A stretch of 64,000 nt of DNA from Rhodopseudomonas boonkerdii (GTDB lineage Bacteria; Pseudomonadota; Alphaproteobacteria; Rhizobiales; Xanthobacteraceae), in NCBI RefSeq assembly GCF_021184025.1, contig NZ_CP036537.1:4650001-4714000 (forward strand), in the 5' to 3' direction. Below, one piece after another: positions 63,583 through 64,000 of this stretch (positions within the stretch are counted from its first letter, which is position 1; each line of letters opens with the position of its first letter). The notes beneath the pieces are model-generated. The model did no database searches, was not told the DNA's origin, and was given only the letters and a program-made list of their open reading frames with translations. The position numbers and the translations under genes were made by a program.

Positions 63583-64000
63583 ATGACCGAGACGACCCCG
63601 GCCACCCCCAACCTTCCGAACATCTCCTTCGAGTTCTTCCCGCCGAAGACCGAGGAGATGGACCGTACCTTGTGGGAGACCATCGAACGGCTCGCCCCCC
63701 TCTCCCCGTCTTTCGTTTCGGTGACCTATGGCGCCGGCGGCTCGACCCGGGAGCGTACCCACGCCACCATTGTCCGCCTATTGAGGGAAACAAACCTAAC
63801 GCCAGCCGCGCATCTGACCTGCGTGGGAGCGCCAAAAAGCGAAATCGACGATGTCGTGTCCCGCTATCACGAGGCCGGCGTTCGCCACATCGTGGCGCTG
63901 CGCGGCGATCCGACCACCGGCATCGGCACCCGATATGTGGCCCATCCGGATGGCTACAAGACGTCTGCCGATCTCGTCGCGAGCATCCGCAAGCGCTATC
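63583..64000 (+). CDS. metF: 5,10-methylenetetrahydrofolate reductase, N-terminal part (cut by window edge)
   Basis: The first 139 codons of MetF, the FAD-dependent TIM-barrel enzyme that makes 5-methyl-THF for methionine synthesis. 'NISFEFFPPKTEEMDRTLWE', 'SVTYGAGGSTRERTHATIV' and 'HLTCVGAPKSEIDDVVSRYH' are diagnostic, followed by 'HIVALRGDP'. ATG 63583 has GGAG six bases upstream. The frame runs off the right edge. Confidence 0.95.
   Translation, partial: MTETTPATPNLPNISFEFFPPKTEEMDRTLWETIERLAPLSPSFVSVTYGAGGSTRERTHATIVRLLRETNLTPAAHLTCVGAPKSEIDDVVSRYHEAGVRHIVALRGDPTTGIGTRYVAHPDGYKTSADLVASIRKRY

Overview
The window is GC-rich chromosomal DNA of an alphaproteobacterium of the Bradyrhizobium / Rhodopseudomonas / Tardiphaga group (Nitrobacteraceae). 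The assignment rests on the gene neighbourhoods (cysG-DUF2849-cysI-DUF934, phyR/nepR-ecfG, urtABCDE-ureDABC, pilA-cpaABCDEF-tadBC, cycM-kdsB-pheA), on DUF2865 proteins, and on dispersed palindromic repeats of the kind scattered through these genomes. No phage, insertion sequence, CRISPR array, tRNA or rRNA is visible. Nearly all of it is ordinary core chromosome, and I do not see a convincing undescribed multi-gene system.

Layout. (1) 1-7.7 kb, sulfur assimilation: a truncated sulfate-binding protein at the left edge; a leftward operon cysG-DUF2849-cysI-DUF934; and a divergent rightward sulfate importer sbp-cysT-cysW with no cysA in the window. The shared control region holds a perfect 16-bp dyad. 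(2) 7.8-16.2 kb, mixed: malate synthase G, a DUF2865 gene with a truncated tandem copy of its own 3' end, an L,D-transpeptidase, an AI-2E family membrane protein, a DUF883 protein behind a textbook EcfG promoter, small membrane and hypothetical proteins, and a TctC-type solute-binding protein. (3) 16.3-19.9 kb, the general stress response: phyR diverging from nepR-ecfG, with a CHASE-type HWE histidine kinase convergent to ecfG. (4) 20.2-32.6 kb, one leftward nitrogen-scavenging cluster, urtABCDE-ureDABC-(monooxygenase)-ureEFG, headed by a sigma-54 promoter and studded with three families of palindromic repeats in its gaps.

(5) 33.0-35.4 kb, a cold/RNA group: a RhlE-type DEAD-box helicase, an IF-1 and a CspA protein. 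(6) 35.4-48.2 kb, the Flp/Tad pilus locus: two TadE-like proteins, a stand-alone secretin N-domain protein and a fatty acid hydroxylase family protein on the minus strand; pilA, cpaABCDEF and tadBC on the plus strand; a TadD-like lipoprotein convergent to tadC. Candidate CtrA boxes lie at two of the promoters. (7) 48.4-51.2 kb, M17 aminopeptidase, NlpC/P60 hydrolase and Nudix hydrolase with overlapping ends. (8) 51.2-59.0 kb, a Yej-type oligopeptide ABC importer with two tandem binding proteins. (9) 59.1-64 kb, membrane-anchored cytochrome c (cycM), kdsB, pheA, a YCII/DGPF-domain protein, an LLM-class flavin oxidoreductase and the 5' part of metF, preceded by an AT-rich gap.

Start codons were reassigned wherever a Shine-Dalgarno sequence, an operon overlap or family N-termini argued for an internal start. 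Promoter, operator and terminator calls come from reading motifs by eye.
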